A DNA stretch of 64,000 nt, taken from assembly GCF_013394165.1 (NCBI RefSeq), contig NZ_CP041330.1:2162501-2226500 (forward strand), in the 5' to 3' direction. Below the pieces are notes generated by a model that had not been told where the DNA came from, did not search any database, and saw only the letters and a program-made list of their open reading frames with translations. The position numbers were made by a program, and so were the translations under genes. This DNA comes from Pseudoalteromonas sp. Scap06 (lineage in GTDB: Bacteria > Pseudomonadota > Gammaproteobacteria > Enterobacterales > Alteromonadaceae). This document shows, in pieces, positions 17,582-26,363 of the stretch (positions are counted from its first letter, which is position 1; the number at the start of each line of letters is the position of its first letter).

Positions 17582-18640
17582 TTGAGTAATCAGTTAAAAA
17601 CATTAGAGATTTATTTAGAACCTGCCGACAACAAACGCCTTTCTTCATTATGTGGCCCGTTTGACGAAAACATCAAACAAATTGAACGCCGTCTGGGTGT
17701 TGAAATTATTCATCGTGATAACTTTTTTAAAGTAACCGGTAAACTACACAGTAGCGCCGGCGCGGTAGAGATCTTAAAAAACCTTTATATTGATACTCAA
17801 CCTGTACGTGGGGAAATTGGCGAAATTGAGCCTGACAACGTACATTTAGCCATCACTGAGTCTAAAGCGCTTGAGCAAGATGTTGCACACAGTGCTTATG
17901 GCAAAGAAATGATGATTAAAACCCGTCGTGGCGTTATTAAACCACGAAACGATAACCAAGGCTTGTATGTTGCTAATATTTTGCACCACGACATTACCTT
18001 TGGTATTGGCCCTGCAGGTACAGGTAAAACCTATCTTGCAGTTGCAGCGGCAGTTGATGCACTAGAGCGCCAAGAAATACGCCGTATATTGCTCACTCGC
18101 CCTGCGGTTGAAGCGGGTGAAAAACTCGGCTTTTTACCGGGTGACTTAAGCCAAAAAATAGACCCTTACTTACGCCCACTTTACGATGCCTTATTTGAAA
18201 TGCTTGGCTTTGAGCGTGTTGAAAAACTGATTGAAAAAAACATCATTGAAATTGCGCCATTGGCTTACATGCGTGGGCGCACACTTAATGATGCGTTTAT
18301 TATTTTAGATGAAAGCCAAAATACCACCACAGAGCAAATGAAAATGTTCTTAACCCGTATTGGTTTTAATTCTAAAGCAGTGATCACCGGCGATATAACC
18401 CAAGTTGATTTACCTCGGGGTGCGCGCTCTGGTCTTCGCCATGCTATTGAAGTATTGGATGGCGTTGATGAAATTAGCTTTAACTTTTTCAAATCGCACG
18501 ATGTGGTACGCCACCCTGTAGTAGCCCGCATTGTAGAAGCGTATGAGCGCAACGATGAGCGTGAACGCCTTAAGCGGTTAGAGAAACAACAAGCCAAAGA
18601 AGCGCTCGCCGCTCAAGAGCAACCTGCTACCAAAGGGTAA
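17582..18640 (+). CDS. ybeZ: PhoH-like ATPase YbeZ
   Basis: A PhoH-family P-loop protein of 352 residues that works with the endoribonuclease YbeY in RNA and ribosome maintenance. The TTG start at 17582 is supported by AGGAAG five bases upstream. Walker A is GPAGTGKT (143-150), and the Walker B region reads FIILDESQNTT. The N-terminal ~100 residues form the KH-like domain common in this family. The C-terminus ends in a Lys/Gln/Ala-rich tail. ybeY starts 4 bases after the stop. Confidence 0.94.
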   Translation: MSNQLKTLEIYLEPADNKRLSSLCGPFDENIKQIERRLGVEIIHRDNFFKVTGKLHSSAGAVEILKNLYIDTQPVRGEIGEIEPDNVHLAITESKALEQDVAHSAYGKEMMIKTRRGVIKPRNDNQGLYVANILHHDITFGIGPAGTGKTYLAVAAAVDALERQEIRRILLTRPAVEAGEKLGFLPGDLSQKIDPYLRPLYDALFEMLGFERVEKLIEKNIIEIAPLAYMRGRTLNDAFIILDESQNTTTEQMKMFLTRIGFNSKAVITGDITQVDLPRGARSGLRHAIEVLDGVDEISFNFFKSHDVVRHPVVARIVEAYERNDERERLKRLEKQQAKEALAAQEQPATKG

Positions 18641-18644
18641 TACC

Positions 18645-19103
18645 GTGAAAACAGAACTTGATTTACAAATAGCGTGTGAGTTTGACAACTTACCCAGCCT
18701 TGAGCAGTTTGCCATGTGGGCCGATAAAGTGCTTAGCCAATATCGTGATGAGTCTGAGCTGACCATTGTTATCAGCGATGAGGAACAGTCGCAACAGCTC
18801 AATAATGACTACCGTGGTAAAAATAAGCCTACCAACGTATTATCATTTGAATTTGAAGCGCCACCGGGTATTGATATCCCACTTGTGGGCGACTTAATTA
18901 TTTGTCCTGCCATTGTTTTGGCTGAGGCACAAGAGCAAGAAAAGTCATTTCATGACCACTTTGCTCATATGGTTATTCATGGATGCTTGCATTTACTTGG
19001 ATTTGACCATATAAAGAGTGAAGACGCGTTAGAGATGGAAAGCATAGAAAAGCAATTACTTGCTGAACTAAACATAGCAGACCCATATCGGGACGATATT
19101 TAA
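18645..19103 (+). CDS. ybeY: Endoribonuclease YbeY
   Basis: YbeY is a zinc-dependent endoribonuclease needed for 16S rRNA 3' maturation and 70S quality control. The 152-residue protein has the metal motif HxxxHxxxxxH with H112, H116 and H122 (HGCLHLLGFDH). Upstream it has the family segment NDYRGKNKPTNVLSF. The start is GTG at 18645 with AAAGGG 7 nt upstream. It lies between ybeZ and corC, the standard order. Confidence 0.96.
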   Translation: MKTELDLQIACEFDNLPSLEQFAMWADKVLSQYRDESELTIVISDEEQSQQLNNDYRGKNKPTNVLSFEFEAPPGIDIPLVGDLIICPAIVLAEAQEQEKSFHDHFAHMVIHGCLHLLGFDHIKSEDALEMESIEKQLLAELNIADPYRDDI

Positions 19104-19125
19104 ATAAACGGAGCAATTAGACGTA

Positions 19126-20010
19126 ATGAGCGACGATAACTCGCAATCTAGCCAGGGTTCTTCTGGCAAAACTTGGCTGGGTCGTATAACCCAGATGTTG
19201 CAAGGGGAACCCCAGAATAGAGAAGAGCTGGTTGAGGTAATTGCCGATGCCCAAGAGCGGGATGTAATCGATCCTGAAACCAAAGAAATGATTGAAGGTG
19301 TGCTTGGCGTGTCTGAGCTCAAAGTGCGAGATATTATGATCCCGCGCTCACAAATGGTCACTTTGGAAATTGATAGCCCGCTTGAAGAGCACATACCTAT
19401 GATGGTTGACTCTACCCACTCTCGTTTTCCGGTAGTGTGTGAAGATAAAGACCATGTAGAAGGGATTTTACTCGCAAAAGACTTATTACCTCTCATTTTA
19501 AATAAAGATGAGCATTTACCATCGCTACGTGACTATTTGCGCCCTGCCATGGTAGTGCCTGAAAGTAAACGGGTGGATACCCTGCTTAATGAATTTCGTC
19601 AGCAACGCTACCATATGGCAATTGTGATAGACGAATACGGCGGTGTATCGGGTTTAGTAACCATTGAAGATATTCTTGAGATCATTGTTGGCGAAATCGA
19701 AGATGAGCACGATGAAGAAGAAGAACAACAAGATATTCGACAACTGGCTAAACATGTTTACGTTGTGCAAGCACTGACCCCTGTAGATGACTTTAACGAG
19801 CATTTTAAATCAGGCTATAGCTCGCAAGATGCCGACACTATTGGTGGTACCGTGTTACACGCCTTTGGCCATATGCCGAGCCGTGGCGAAACCATCGATA
19901 TAGAGGGATTTCAGTTTAAAGTAACCAATTCTGATAATCGTCGTATATTGCAACTGCAAGTCACCATTCCTAAGGCTGATGATAACGACAGTGAAGAAAC
20001 TGCTAACTAG
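19126..20010 (+). CDS. corC: CorC/HlyC-type CBS-domain protein (magnesium/cobalt efflux accessory)
   Basis: The 294-residue protein lacks the DUF21 membrane domain of larger relatives, like E. coli YbeX/CorC. Two CBS domains span about residues 65-190 ([37 protein letters not shown]). The C-terminal transporter-associated CorC_HlyC domain follows an acidic linker ([11 protein letters not shown]). It has been linked to Mg2+/Co2+ efflux, and ybeX mutants also show ribosome-related defects. It overlaps lnt by up to 32 bases and belongs to the miaB-lnt operon. Confidence 0.94.
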   Translation: MSDDNSQSSQGSSGKTWLGRITQMLQGEPQNREELVEVIADAQERDVIDPETKEMIEGVLGVSELKVRDIMIPRSQMVTLEIDSPLEEHIPMMVDSTHSRFPVVCEDKDHVEGILLAKDLLPLILNKDEHLPSLRDYLRPAMVVPESKRVDTLLNEFRQQRYHMAIVIDEYGGVSGLVTIEDILEIIVGEIEDEHDEEEEQQDIRQLAKHVYVVQALTPVDDFNEHFKSGYSSQDADTIGGTVLHAFGHMPSRGETIDIEGFQFKVTNSDNRRILQLQVTIPKADDNDSEETAN

Positions 20011-21541
20011 TCTCACCCTACTAGCAAAAGATAAAAAAGCATGGCTCGCACTGGTTGCGGGCCTTGTTTTAACTTTTAGCTACGCGCCTTTTGGTATTTG
20101 GCCGATTGTATTTTTTAGCATAGGCTCGCTATTTTTTTGTATTCCTGCAAACCTCAATGGAAAAGTACATGCTAAAACAGCGGCTAAATATGGCTTTATA
20201 TTTGGCCTAGGCTGGTTTGGTGCAGGTATAAGTTGGGTACATGTTTCTATCGCCACCTTTGGCGGTATGCCACTTATCGCCTCAATTGCATTAATGGCAC
20301 TGCTTTGTAGCTACCTTGCGTTATTTCCTGCGCTGGCGCTGTGGGCAACCACTCGCTTTTCAAACGGCTCTATAAGTTTTGCAGCGCTATTACTCCCTTG
20401 TTTTGCTATTAGTGAATATTTGCGTGCCAACCTGTTAACTGGTTTTCCTTGGTTAAGCTTTGGTTATACACAAACCGATAGCCCTCTGAATGCCCTTGCT
20501 CCTTTAATTGGTGAATTTGGGCTCACGCTATTATGTATTGCCATTGGCTTTGCATTGTACAGCTTAGCGCAAAAACAATTTAAAATGCCTGTTGTTACCG
20601 CTGCTGTGGTTTTGCTTGCCTTCGCAGGCGCACACTTTACAAAGGTAACCCATTACTCCGATAAAGACCTTTCTGTGCTGCTTGTACAAGGTAATATAAA
20701 ACAACACTTGCGCTTTGACCCCAGTGAGTTTTGGACCACCATGAGTAAGTATCAGGATATGACGCGCCGTCATTGGGATGCCGATTTAATCGTGTGGCCT
20801 GAAGCTGCAGTGCCTGAGATAGAAGCGCTTGCCGATTCGTATTTAGCAGGCTTAGACAGTGCCGCCTCATTCAATAAAACTGCATTAGTGACCGGTATTG
20901 TCGATTACCAACGAGACACTAAAACCATTTTCAATACGCTAATTGTGGTCGGTAACAAAGAGCAAAATGATGAACACGGCCACTATCGTTACTTAGACAG
21001 TAACCGCTATCAAAAACATCAATTACTGCCGATTGGTGAGTTTGTTCCCTTTGAAGACATACTACGCCCCATAGCTCCGTTATTTGATTTGCCTATGTCA
21101 TCGTTCTCTCGCGGTGATAAAGTGCAAAATAACTTACGTGCGAATGGCTTTAACCTACTGCCTGCTATTTGCTACGAAATAGTATTTGCCGATCTAGTGC
21201 GGGGTAATTATAAAAGCGACTCAGACATATTATTTACGGTGAGTAATGATGCTTGGTTTGGTGACTCAATAGGCCCCCATCAGCATATGCAAATTGCCCG
21301 CATGCGCGCCCTTGAACTACAACGTCCACTAGTGCGTGTTACCAATAACGGCATAAGCGGTGTATACGACCCCATAAGCCAAACACGCCAAACTATGCCA
21401 CAGTTTGAAGCTACCACACTCAAAGCCAATATAAAGCTCATACAAGGGGATAGCGTGTATAGCCAATACGGCAATGGGTTTGTATGGGGAGTTATATTGT
21501 TATTGGGTATGATTGGATTTGGGGCTAGGTTTAAGAAGTAA
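19979..21541 (+). CDS. lnt: Apolipoprotein N-acyltransferase
   Basis: Lnt adds the third acyl chain to the N-terminal Cys of lipoproteins in the inner membrane. The 520-residue protein has several N-terminal membrane helices (about residues 20-210), a periplasmic nitrilase domain (220-490) and a final helix. The catalytic triad is visible: Glu in VWPEAAVPEIEAL, Lys in RYQKHQLLPIGEFVPFE, and Cys in LLPAICYEIVF. An ATG at 19979 or a GTG at 19991 could start it; neither has ideal Shine-Dalgarno spacing. Both lie inside the end of corC, implying translational coupling. Confidence 0.96.
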   Translation: MITTVKKLLTSLTLLAKDKKAWLALVAGLVLTFSYAPFGIWPIVFFSIGSLFFCIPANLNGKVHAKTAAKYGFIFGLGWFGAGISWVHVSIATFGGMPLIASIALMALLCSYLALFPALALWATTRFSNGSISFAALLLPCFAISEYLRANLLTGFPWLSFGYTQTDSPLNALAPLIGEFGLTLLCIAIGFALYSLAQKQFKMPVVTAAVVLLAFAGAHFTKVTHYSDKDLSVLLVQGNIKQHLRFDPSEFWTTMSKYQDMTRRHWDADLIVWPEAAVPEIEALADSYLAGLDSAASFNKTALVTGIVDYQRDTKTIFNTLIVVGNKEQNDEHGHYRYLDSNRYQKHQLLPIGEFVPFEDILRPIAPLFDLPMSSFSRGDKVQNNLRANGFNLLPAICYEIVFADLVRGNYKSDSDILFTVSNDAWFGDSIGPHQHMQIARMRALELQRPLVRVTNNGISGVYDPISQTRQTMPQFEATTLKANIKLIQGDSVYSQYGNGFVWGVILLLGMIGFGARFKK

Positions 21542-21575
21542 ATTAGAGCTTTTAGCTATCAGCAACAGAAGATGA

Positions 21576-21614
21576 TTTTTGTTGGGCTTAGCTTTGCAAA
21601 GCCCAACCTAAAAA
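21576..21614. repeat. REP-like palindrome between lnt and the oxygenase gene
   Basis: GTTGGGCTT (21581-21589) pairs with AAGCCCAAC (21599-21607). The flanks are T-rich on the left and A-rich on the right, the reverse of an intrinsic terminator on either strand. Palindromes with GTTGGG/CCCAAC arms are a common dispersed type in gammaproteobacterial intergenic regions. I saw no second copy in this window. Confidence 0.5.
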
Positions 21615-21617
21615 AAT

Positions 21618-21962
21618 TTAATTTTTAATCCAGCCTATGCTTAAAATATAACGACTGCCCTTTTCTATTTTTGATACTTGGTGCTGTTCTATATCAGGCC
21701 TGAACAGCTTAACTCGGTGGTAATTTATAATTGGGTTGTCACAAATAAACTCACCACCCTTGGCGGCATGTTTTAATATAATATTGAGCCTAAAGTGCCG
21801 ACCAGTTTTAACGTTATCGATATGCGGTTTTATTTCACTCCCTTGTGGAAATTTAATCAAATAAACATCAAACTTAAAAGGAGCAAAAATACGACAGAGC
21901 AGCATCTTGTCGTAACCTGATCTTTGTCGCCCACGCTCCCAACTAAATAGCTTATTTAGCAT
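21618..21962 (-). CDS. Small 2OG-Fe(II) oxygenase-family protein
   Basis: A 114-residue protein with the double-stranded beta-helix iron motif. HxD is H47-x-D49 in IKPHIDNVKTG, the distal His is H94 in IEQHQV, and the 2-oxoglutarate-binding Arg is R104 in KGSRYILSIGW. This pattern resembles prolyl-hydroxylase-like 2-oxoglutarate oxygenases. At this size it is near minimal for the fold, so it may act on a peptide or small molecule. The substrate is unknown. It is the last gene of the minus-strand RDD-esterase run, 33 bases after the 150-residue membrane protein. Confidence 0.78.
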   Translation of the reverse strand: MLNKLFSWERGRQRSGYDKMLLCRIFAPFKFDVYLIKFPQGSEIKPHIDNVKTGRHFRLNIILKHAAKGGEFICDNPIINYHRVKLFRPDIEQHQVSKIEKGSRYILSIGWIKN

Positions 21963-21995
21963 CTACACTTAACTCTAAAAAAATTGAATACATGC

Positions 21996-22448
21996 CTAAA
22001 ACCACTTAATTTTAAGCTTTGTCGAGTGAACTTTACTTGCTTGTGATCTAAATAAATTGCACTTAATGTCAACATAGCTAACTTCGCTAGGTTCTAAGAA
22101 GCTGTCTGTGCTTTTGCCTACACAATTACCAATAAACTTGCCACTTTCGTCAAATGTAGAAGCAATAACGGTTCCCGTATAAATGCTCTCGTTAGTAATA
22201 TTTTTTAATTCAGCTGCGATTCTTACTTGACCATTTTCTTTGTATATTTCAGAAAGAGTTAGATTATAGTCATTGTTAAATTCATCACTTGTTTCTAATG
22301 CTTTACTAGAAACCATTGTTTTAAATCCACTGTCAACATCAGCGGCAATTGTCAGGGCGAATGCACTAATACCGCCAAGCATTGCTATTACAAACCCAAC
22401 TCCCCAAAAAAAGCCTTTTATGCTCTCATTAAAATTATTACTTTTCAT
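21996..22448 (-). CDS. Single-pass membrane protein with extracytoplasmic beta domain, unknown function
   Basis: A 150-residue protein with one N-terminal membrane helix (about 13-36). An extracytoplasmic region follows, from about residue 60, containing LTLSEIYKENGQVRIAAELKN, then Gly/Ser turns and two cysteines (GNCVG, DIKCN). The pattern recalls an FxLyD-type Ig-like fold, but this is tentative. It begins 17 bases after the 197-residue membrane protein and is probably co-transcribed. No function can be assigned. Confidence 0.7.
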   Translation of the reverse strand: MKSNNFNESIKGFFWGVGFVIAMLGGISAFALTIAADVDSGFKTMVSSKALETSDEFNNDYNLTLSEIYKENGQVRIAAELKNITNESIYTGTVIASTFDESGKFIGNCVGKSTDSFLEPSEVSYVDIKCNLFRSQASKVHSTKLKIKWF

Positions 22449-22465
22449 TTAATTCCCTTTGGTTT

Positions 22466-23059
22466 TTACCATTGTATTTCGTTAACAAGATAGCCAAAGT
22501 AACTTTTTTCACCGGCTAAATTTATTTTTTTGTTTTTAAGTGTTTGTAGCTCGTCCGTATCTAAGTACCATCTAAACGAATGCTCTTCACCAGTGGATAA
22601 ATCAGCAATGTTTAATGTTATACATTGCTGCTGATCATTTATAATACATGTAGTTACATCAGTTAAAAAATATTCTTCAGACCACAGTTCGCCTAAATTA
22701 TTTTCAGCATAATACATAATGGGAACTACGCTAAATTTCCACAGCGCCATATAGATCAAACAAGGGTACATTACTATCAAAAATCCTTTTACTAGCCTGC
22801 TACCTTTAAAAAAGTGACGAGTTATTAAATAATTAAAGTTGTGATCACACCTATACTTTTTAAATAATGTATATATTACTGCCATGGTTAATATAGGTAG
22901 CACTACTAGCTCTATAAAATGTAATCGCTCATTAGCAATAAGAGCAGGATCGTTAAACTCGTACCATCCAATGAGCAATACTAAATAGCTCATTAGTACG
23001 AATATAATTAATAGATATAAAAAACTTTTATGAAACTCTTTGTGCTTTATGTTTAGCAA
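22466..23059 (-). CDS. Three-helix membrane protein, unknown function
   Basis: A 197-residue protein with three likely membrane segments: about 13-32 (FLYLLIIFVLMSYLVLLIGW), 47-64 and 93-115. A C-terminal soluble part contains TTCIINDQQQCITLNIAD, whose cysteines may form a disulfide. I do not recognise a family. Codon use looks AT-rich relative to the core genes, in keeping with an accessory cluster. It sits 30 bases after the esterase gene. Confidence 0.68.
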   Translation of the reverse strand: MLNIKHKEFHKSFLYLLIIFVLMSYLVLLIGWYEFNDPALIANERLHFIELVVLPILTMAVIYTLFKKYRCDHNFNYLITRHFFKGSRLVKGFLIVMYPCLIYMALWKFSVVPIMYYAENNLGELWSEEYFLTDVTTCIINDQQQCITLNIADLSTGEEHSFRWYLDTDELQTLKNKKINLAGEKSYFGYLVNEIQW

Positions 23060-23089
23060 TTAAACTCCCATTCAACTTCAATGATAAAA

Positions 23090-23947
23090 TTATCTTTTAA
23101 GTATACTTTTTAACCCATAATACCAACTAAGTGCAGCGACTGTGCCATGAGTTTCATCTTCAAAGTAACGTTGATTTATATTTAAATTATCGCTCGAGTG
23201 CGCTTTTAGCTTTTCAACAAATGCTAAGCCCCATTGATAATTTGTTTTACCAATCTCACCAAACGCTTCGCCGTTATTTGCAAAGGTAAAATACACATTA
23301 CCGTTAAGCTGCTTGTTTACAAATTGCTTCTTATCAAAATATCGATTGAGGTAGTTATTATCCCAAAGGTAAGTTGCATCAATTATTAAGTAGTCTGTAA
23401 ATAGCGCATGATTGGTAAGCAATACATAGTTTGCAAACAAGCCACCAAAAGACTCGCCAATTAATACGCGTTTAGTTGATGTTCGGTAATTTTTATTAAT
23501 GAGTGGAATAAGTTCTTTTTCGAAAAAGACGCTGTAGTTCGCGGCGTTACCAATATTTTCAAACCTTTCTAGGAGTTTACCGTTAAATGTCCAATCGACA
23601 TTGGTTGGGGTAAAGTCACGTTCTCTTATCGCATTTTTACTATTTGGAATGGCTACTATAATTGCTTGTTGTATTTGCTGCTCTAGCCGTTCTGTACTAA
23701 GTGCCTCTACTAGCCCGGCGACAGCTTTCAGCTGTGTTTGGTCACCATCGAGCAAATAAATAACTGGATATTCTTTATCAGGGTTTTCATTATAGCTTGG
23801 CGGTAAATAAACGCTGAAGCTGCGTTGCTCATCTAAAATAACAGACTTAAGCTGATGCGCTTTTGCTAATATAATATCTTCTGACGCATACGAAACCGTA
23901 ATAAAATACAGATTAACAAATACAATTAATAAAGCTTTCATAACCAT
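23090..23947 (-). CDS. Secreted alpha/beta-hydrolase of the esterase D/Fes type
   Basis: A 285-residue protein with an N-terminal signal peptide (MVMKALLIVFVNLYFITVSYA). The PF00756-type esterase fold is recognisable from YPVIYLLDGDQTQ near residues 60-72 and the nucleophile elbow GESFGG with Ser166. A likely catalytic His lies in DETHGTVAALSWYYGLK near the C-terminus. Such enzymes include siderophore esterases and S-formylglutathione hydrolase relatives. With a signal peptide, a periplasmic esterase acting on an ester siderophore, acylated peptide or carbohydrate is plausible, but the substrate is unknown. It lies 19 bases after the RDD gene. Confidence 0.85.
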   Translation of the reverse strand: MVMKALLIVFVNLYFITVSYASEDIILAKAHQLKSVILDEQRSFSVYLPPSYNENPDKEYPVIYLLDGDQTQLKAVAGLVEALSTERLEQQIQQAIIVAIPNSKNAIRERDFTPTNVDWTFNGKLLERFENIGNAANYSVFFEKELIPLINKNYRTSTKRVLIGESFGGLFANYVLLTNHALFTDYLIIDATYLWDNNYLNRYFDKKQFVNKQLNGNVYFTFANNGEAFGEIGKTNYQWGLAFVEKLKAHSSDNLNINQRYFEDETHGTVAALSWYYGLKSILKR

Positions 23948-23966
23948 CCTTGTAATAAGAGCAAAG

Positions 23967-24977
23967 TTAACTTTTAACAGTCTCTTCTATAGTTTGCACA
24001 TTTACAACTTGGTTCACATTCCCTTGAATAACTACCGTGGCTGATATTTTATCTTGAATGGCTTGCCTGTTTGGATCCCAGTAAACTTGTAAAAAACCTA
24101 ACAAGCCAGTGGCAAAACCTGCACCGTAACCACCGTAGCGGCCAAAACAATCAAGTAAACCCAGCGGTTCACCACTTAATGCAACCACTCTGGTGTTACA
24201 GAGCTTTTTACCAGGGGTTTGACCGCGCCATAATAAAGAAAACAGTGTGAAGTACACAGCCGCCCAGCCAAAACCCAAACCTAAATCTTGAATAATACCT
24301 TTGCCCCACTGCAAAATACTGTGTGTGGTTGTTTGTGCGGGTTTATCTTCTGTTAACTGCGCAAGCTTTAATCCGTTATTTTCACCAAGCACTAATAATT
24401 GTAAAAATGCTTTTGCAAGTTGTGGGTTTTGTAGGTCGTCCATTTCGGCTAATTTGGGTACTTGCCCAATCAAATTATCAAGTGCATTTTGTTGACAAGA
24501 TTGCTCACAGCTTTCGTCGTCTGTTTGCACTAAGTAGGCATTTACCTGCTTTTTTTCTGTGGAAGTAAGCTGAATGTCATCCTGTATTTTTAAGCCTTGA
24601 ACAGTTAAGCCTTGAGCAGAGTCATCGCCTTCTAAGTAATCTATGCCAATTGAAAGCACAGCAAGAGCGCTTACAAATAAAATACTTGCTGCTACTATTT
24701 TTAATATTCTTCGCCACACACTCGAAATTTTAGGAAGGTATTGCTGCGCCGTTCCTTTGTAAAACGCCATCGCAGCAACGAATGCAATAATAGTTGCACT
24801 GAGCTTTGCAGCTAAGAATATTAATGCAACATCTATAATCATAGCTAATACGCGCCGAGTCGGCGAAGCCAAAGGCAAGCCAAGTAAAGCATTATCAACC
24901 TTAAAGGCATACGGCGTGATCACTTCTCGAGTTTCGGCTTTAGATAACGCTAATTGTTCTAATTCTTGTGCTTTCAT
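23967..24977 (-). CDS. RDD family membrane protein
   Basis: A 336-residue protein. The RDD signature begins near residue 40 (SPTRRVLAMIIDVALIFLAAKL) and continues with helices at about 42-70 and 90-112. A soluble loop (about 115-225) contains four cysteines (CEQSCQQNALDNLI). Two more helices follow, and a conserved RGQTPGKKLCNTRVVALSGEPLGLLDCFGRYGGYG segment (given here by its ends RGQTPGKKL and GRYGGYG). RDD proteins are thought to be transporters or exchangers, some for Na+/H+, but most lack a known substrate. It is the first gene of the five-gene minus-strand run. Confidence 0.82.
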   Translation of the reverse strand: MKAQELEQLALSKAETREVITPYAFKVDNALLGLPLASPTRRVLAMIIDVALIFLAAKLSATIIAFVAAMAFYKGTAQQYLPKISSVWRRILKIVAASILFVSALAVLSIGIDYLEGDDSAQGLTVQGLKIQDDIQLTSTEKKQVNAYLVQTDDESCEQSCQQNALDNLIGQVPKLAEMDDLQNPQLAKAFLQLLVLGENNGLKLAQLTEDKPAQTTTHSILQWGKGIIQDLGLGFGWAAVYFTLFSLLWRGQTPGKKLCNTRVVALSGEPLGLLDCFGRYGGYGAGFATGLLGFLQVYWDPNRQAIQDKISATVVIQGNVNQVVNVQTIEETVKS

Positions 24978-25163
24978 TATTATACTTGTTATTAAAATAG
25001 GTAACGCGGTTAAATTACGCGCTTTTTAATTTTTGCTCAAGCGAATAAAATGGATAACGAGAGTTAATATTAAAAATAGCCGCTAGGTGTAGATTAATTC
25101 TTAAAAGAGTGAACAATTAATCTACTGTATCGTATTAAATATAAAAGCTACTAGGAAGAGCTC

Positions 25164-25688
25164 ATGACCGCCAAACAACTCTCATCACTTTTTGTTTTTA
25201 ACTTACTGTTTGCCACCACCGAGGCAAATGCCAATGCTCGCTGGTATGTAGTGAATGATTCGGTGATGGGTGGCATTTCTAATAGTCAGGTTTTGTATGA
25301 AAACGACAATTTAGTGTTTACAGGCAACTTATCGCTTGCAAACAATGGCGGGTTTGCTTCTATTCGAACGCTATTGGATGTACAAAGCCAAGACATCACT
25401 AAAATTATGCTACGTGTTAAGGGCGATGGTCAAACCTACCAACTACGTTTAAGAACTAATGAGTACATGGATGGGGCGGCTTATACACGTTCGTTCAGTA
25501 CCACGAAGAGTGAGTGGCTTAATATTGAGTTTTTACCTGAAGATTTTCAGCTTACTTATCGCGGCCGCTTACTTGAACAACAGCCTACAATTAGCTTTAA
25601 AGAGATAAAGCAGCTTGGCTTTATGATTGCAGGTAAACAGGCGGGGAAATTTAGGCTTGAAATAGGAAAAATTGAGTTTAAAAACTAA
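25164..25688 (+). CDS. CIA30-domain protein
   Basis: A 174-residue protein with the complex I intermediate-associated protein 30 (CIA30) domain, a galactose-binding-like beta sandwich. The hallmark is WYVVNDSVMGGISNSQV followed by FTGNLSLANNGGFASIRT. A short N-terminal stretch (LFVFNLLFATTEANA) looks like a signal peptide, so it may be periplasmic. Bacterial CIA30 proteins have no established role; the name comes from a mitochondrial assembly factor. The gene diverges from the RDD operon across about 185 bases, with AGGAAGAG at 25152-25159 before the ATG. Confidence 0.86.
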   Translation: MTAKQLSSLFVFNLLFATTEANANARWYVVNDSVMGGISNSQVLYENDNLVFTGNLSLANNGGFASIRTLLDVQSQDITKIMLRVKGDGQTYQLRLRTNEYMDGAAYTRSFSTTKSEWLNIEFLPEDFQLTYRGRLLEQQPTISFKEIKQLGFMIAGKQAGKFRLEIGKIEFKN

Positions 25689-25710
25689 CTTCTCTGTGTA
25701 CATTACAAGG

Positions 25711-26223
25711 TTAAACAGTGAAGTCGTCGCCTCGCCTTTTCATTTCGTTGATTACTAGCTCAATAATTTGTTGTTTTATTGCTGCCTGCTGAGACTTCAC
25801 CTCACTAAGTTGCAGCTGCAATCTATTTATCTCTTCTTGTTGTTGCTCGGTTTTATATTTTTTAGCCCCGATATGCTCAGTATCCATAGTTAAGCGACTC
25901 TCGCCTTCAGCTGGCCCATATTGGCTATTATCTATGGTTAAACTACGTTGTACCGTGCTCTGCTTAAGCTTATTTACTTGCTCTTGTAATGCAACTACTT
26001 GCTGGGTGAAATATTTATATGCCTTTTCTAAATTTTGATATTGCTCAGCAAATGTTGCGTTATCTTCGCTGTATTTTTGAACCTTTGCATCTAAAAACTC
26101 TGATAAAACATAGTCAGGTTGTTCTTGTGATTCATCATCTTTAGGTTGCGGCTCTGTTTCTACTAAAGCCTGATTGTTATAATTAGATGCTTGATATTGA
26201 ATTGAGGCGGTTGAAATCTTCAT
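25711..26223 (-). CDS. Coiled-coil protein of unknown function
   Basis: A 170-residue hydrophilic protein, very rich in Gln and Glu, with two coiled-coil stretches. These are about residues 55-90 (AEQYQNLEKAYKYFTQQVV onward) and 122-160 (EEINRLQLQLSEVKSQQAA). No signal peptide or membrane helix is apparent. I do not recognise a family. It is preceded upstream by the FKBP terminator, so it is its own transcription unit. Confidence 0.65.
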   Translation of the reverse strand: MKISTASIQYQASNYNNQALVETEPQPKDDESQEQPDYVLSEFLDAKVQKYSEDNATFAEQYQNLEKAYKYFTQQVVALQEQVNKLKQSTVQRSLTIDNSQYGPAEGESRLTMDTEHIGAKKYKTEQQQEEINRLQLQLSEVKSQQAAIKQQIIELVINEMKRRGDDFTV

Positions 26224-26310
26224 TATTTTATCCCTAAAATGAATTTGTCACTATTTTAGGTATCGACTGATATTTTAAATTCTTGAGTAGGATTGACTGA
26301 TAAGAGCAAA

Positions 26311-26342
26311 TAAAAAAGCCCTACTTGATTAAAGCAGGGCTT
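26311..26342 (-). terminator. Intrinsic terminator after the FKBP gene
   Basis: On the minus strand AAGCCCT pairs with AGGGCTT (26336-26342 with 26316-26322), with partial pairing in the 13-nt interior. It is followed by TTTTTTATTT. It ends the ybeL/lon/FKBP run. Confidence 0.85.
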
Positions 26343-26363
26343 AAAGTATTTTTTACCTTAAAA

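Noticed and set aside
21618..25688. Accessory cluster as a prophage remnant or genomic island
   Set aside because: No integrase, transposase, tRNA or direct-repeat boundary is visible here; only a REP-like palindrome lies at one edge.
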